From Helicobacteraceae bacterium (GTDB taxonomy: Bacteria; Campylobacterota; Campylobacteria; Campylobacterales; Sulfurimonadaceae): a stretch of 5,887 nt of DNA. The DNA is taken from contig WFOM01000012.1 in NCBI GenBank assembly GCA_015488075.1, forward strand, positions 1 to 5,887. Reading direction: 5' to 3'. Shown one piece after another: positions 5,747 through 5,887 of the stretch. How positions within the stretch are numbered: position 1 is the first letter of the stretch; every line of letters begins with the position of its first letter. The translations under genes were made by a program, and so were the position numbers. The notes under the pieces are model-generated. The model ran no database searches, was not told where the DNA came from, and was given only the letters and a program-made list of their open reading frames with translations.

Positions 5747-5887
5747 ATATAACCTCTGATATTTTTTGATGAGCTTTCAGGTTTGTTTTTGAAAGTAACG
5801 GCAAATGCGGAAAATATTTTATATCTTTTTCATTAATGATTATATACATATGCTCGGGTCTGTCAAAACTTCCAAACGAAACTTTAA
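5739..5887 (-). CDS. trmB: tRNA (guanine-N7-)-methyltransferase TrmB, C-terminal 48 residues (5' end cut by window edge)
   Basis: The minus-strand frame is open from the right edge (first full codon at 5885-5883) to TAA at 5741-5739, which lies inside the first codons of ftsE. The 48 residues start KVSFGSFDRPEHMYIII, include YFPHLPLLSKTNLKAH and end EVIYG. I recognise this as the C-terminal tail of the long Campylobacterota type of TrmB, which makes m7G at position 46 of tRNA with S-adenosylmethionine. The methyltransferase core itself is outside the window, so the call rests on tail similarity recalled from memory and on the trmB-ftsE-ftsX gene order. The 8-base overlap with ftsE suggests it is the upstream gene of the operon, whose promoter would then lie beyond the right edge. 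Confidence 0.75.
   Translation of the reverse strand, partial: KVSFGSFDRPEHMYIIINEKDIKYFPHLPLLSKTNLKAHQKISEVIYG
5751..5757 (-). promoter_or_regulatory. Ribosome binding site of ftsE
   Basis: AGAGGTT on the minus strand lies 4 bases before the ftsE ATG and inside the last codons of trmB (SEVIYG). Ribosomes finishing trmB pass directly over this site, which supports coupling and fixes the ftsE start. Confidence 0.6.

Noticed and set aside
5839..5848. TGTATATAAT on the minus strand within trmB, about 93 bases before ftsE, a possible internal promoter
   Set aside because: The TG is spaced two bases from TATAAT instead of one, and the sequence is explained by the MYII codons of TrmB. Without start-site data it cannot be told from chance.

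Overview
The window looks like ordinary chromosomal DNA from a member of the Campylobacterota (Epsilonproteobacteria). The evidence is an AT-rich genome rich in AAA and ATA codons, short AGGA/GAGG ribosome binding sites, TGnTATAAT extended -10 promoters without an evident -35, and the gene order trmB-ftsE-ftsX-M23/LytM protein. I recall the same order from Campylobacter jejuni (around Cj1278c-Cj1275c). The genus cannot be fixed from the sequence; a Sulfurimonas/Sulfurovum-like organism is a guess.

Layout from left to right. Positions 1-1112 (+) hold the 3' part of a large AsmA-like/DUF3971 envelope protein, cut by the left edge. It converges, with only 2 bases between stop codons, on a small unrecognised gene at 1115-1456 (-) that has its own promoter. 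Threonine synthase (thrC) lies at 1543-3015 (-), also with its own extended -10 promoter. From 3068 to the right edge, all on the minus strand, lies an overlapping operon read in the order trmB (C-terminal 48 residues only), ftsE, ftsX, and a secreted coiled-coil protein with an M23/LytM-type C-terminal domain.

The operon encodes a cell-wall splitting module. FtsE (ATPase) and FtsX (four-helix membrane protein) should form an ABC-type transmembrane switch. The periplasmic coiled-coil protein is the probable EnvC counterpart, which FtsEX would use to switch on a peptidoglycan amidase at the division site. Its LytM domain lacks the usual zinc-binding histidines and aspartate, so it is most likely an activator and not an enzyme. 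All three operon junctions overlap (8, 14 and 4 bases), suggesting translational coupling. trmB (tRNA m7G46 methylation) and thrC (last step of threonine synthesis) are housekeeping neighbours with no evident functional link to division.

There is no sign of mobile elements, CRISPR arrays, RNA genes, phage genes or defence systems. No gene-free stretch exceeds 86 bases. The points most worth a second look are the catalytically degenerate LytM domain, the unknown 113-residue protein, and its compact promoter/leader with tandem and inverted repeats. I do not see an obviously new multi-gene system here.
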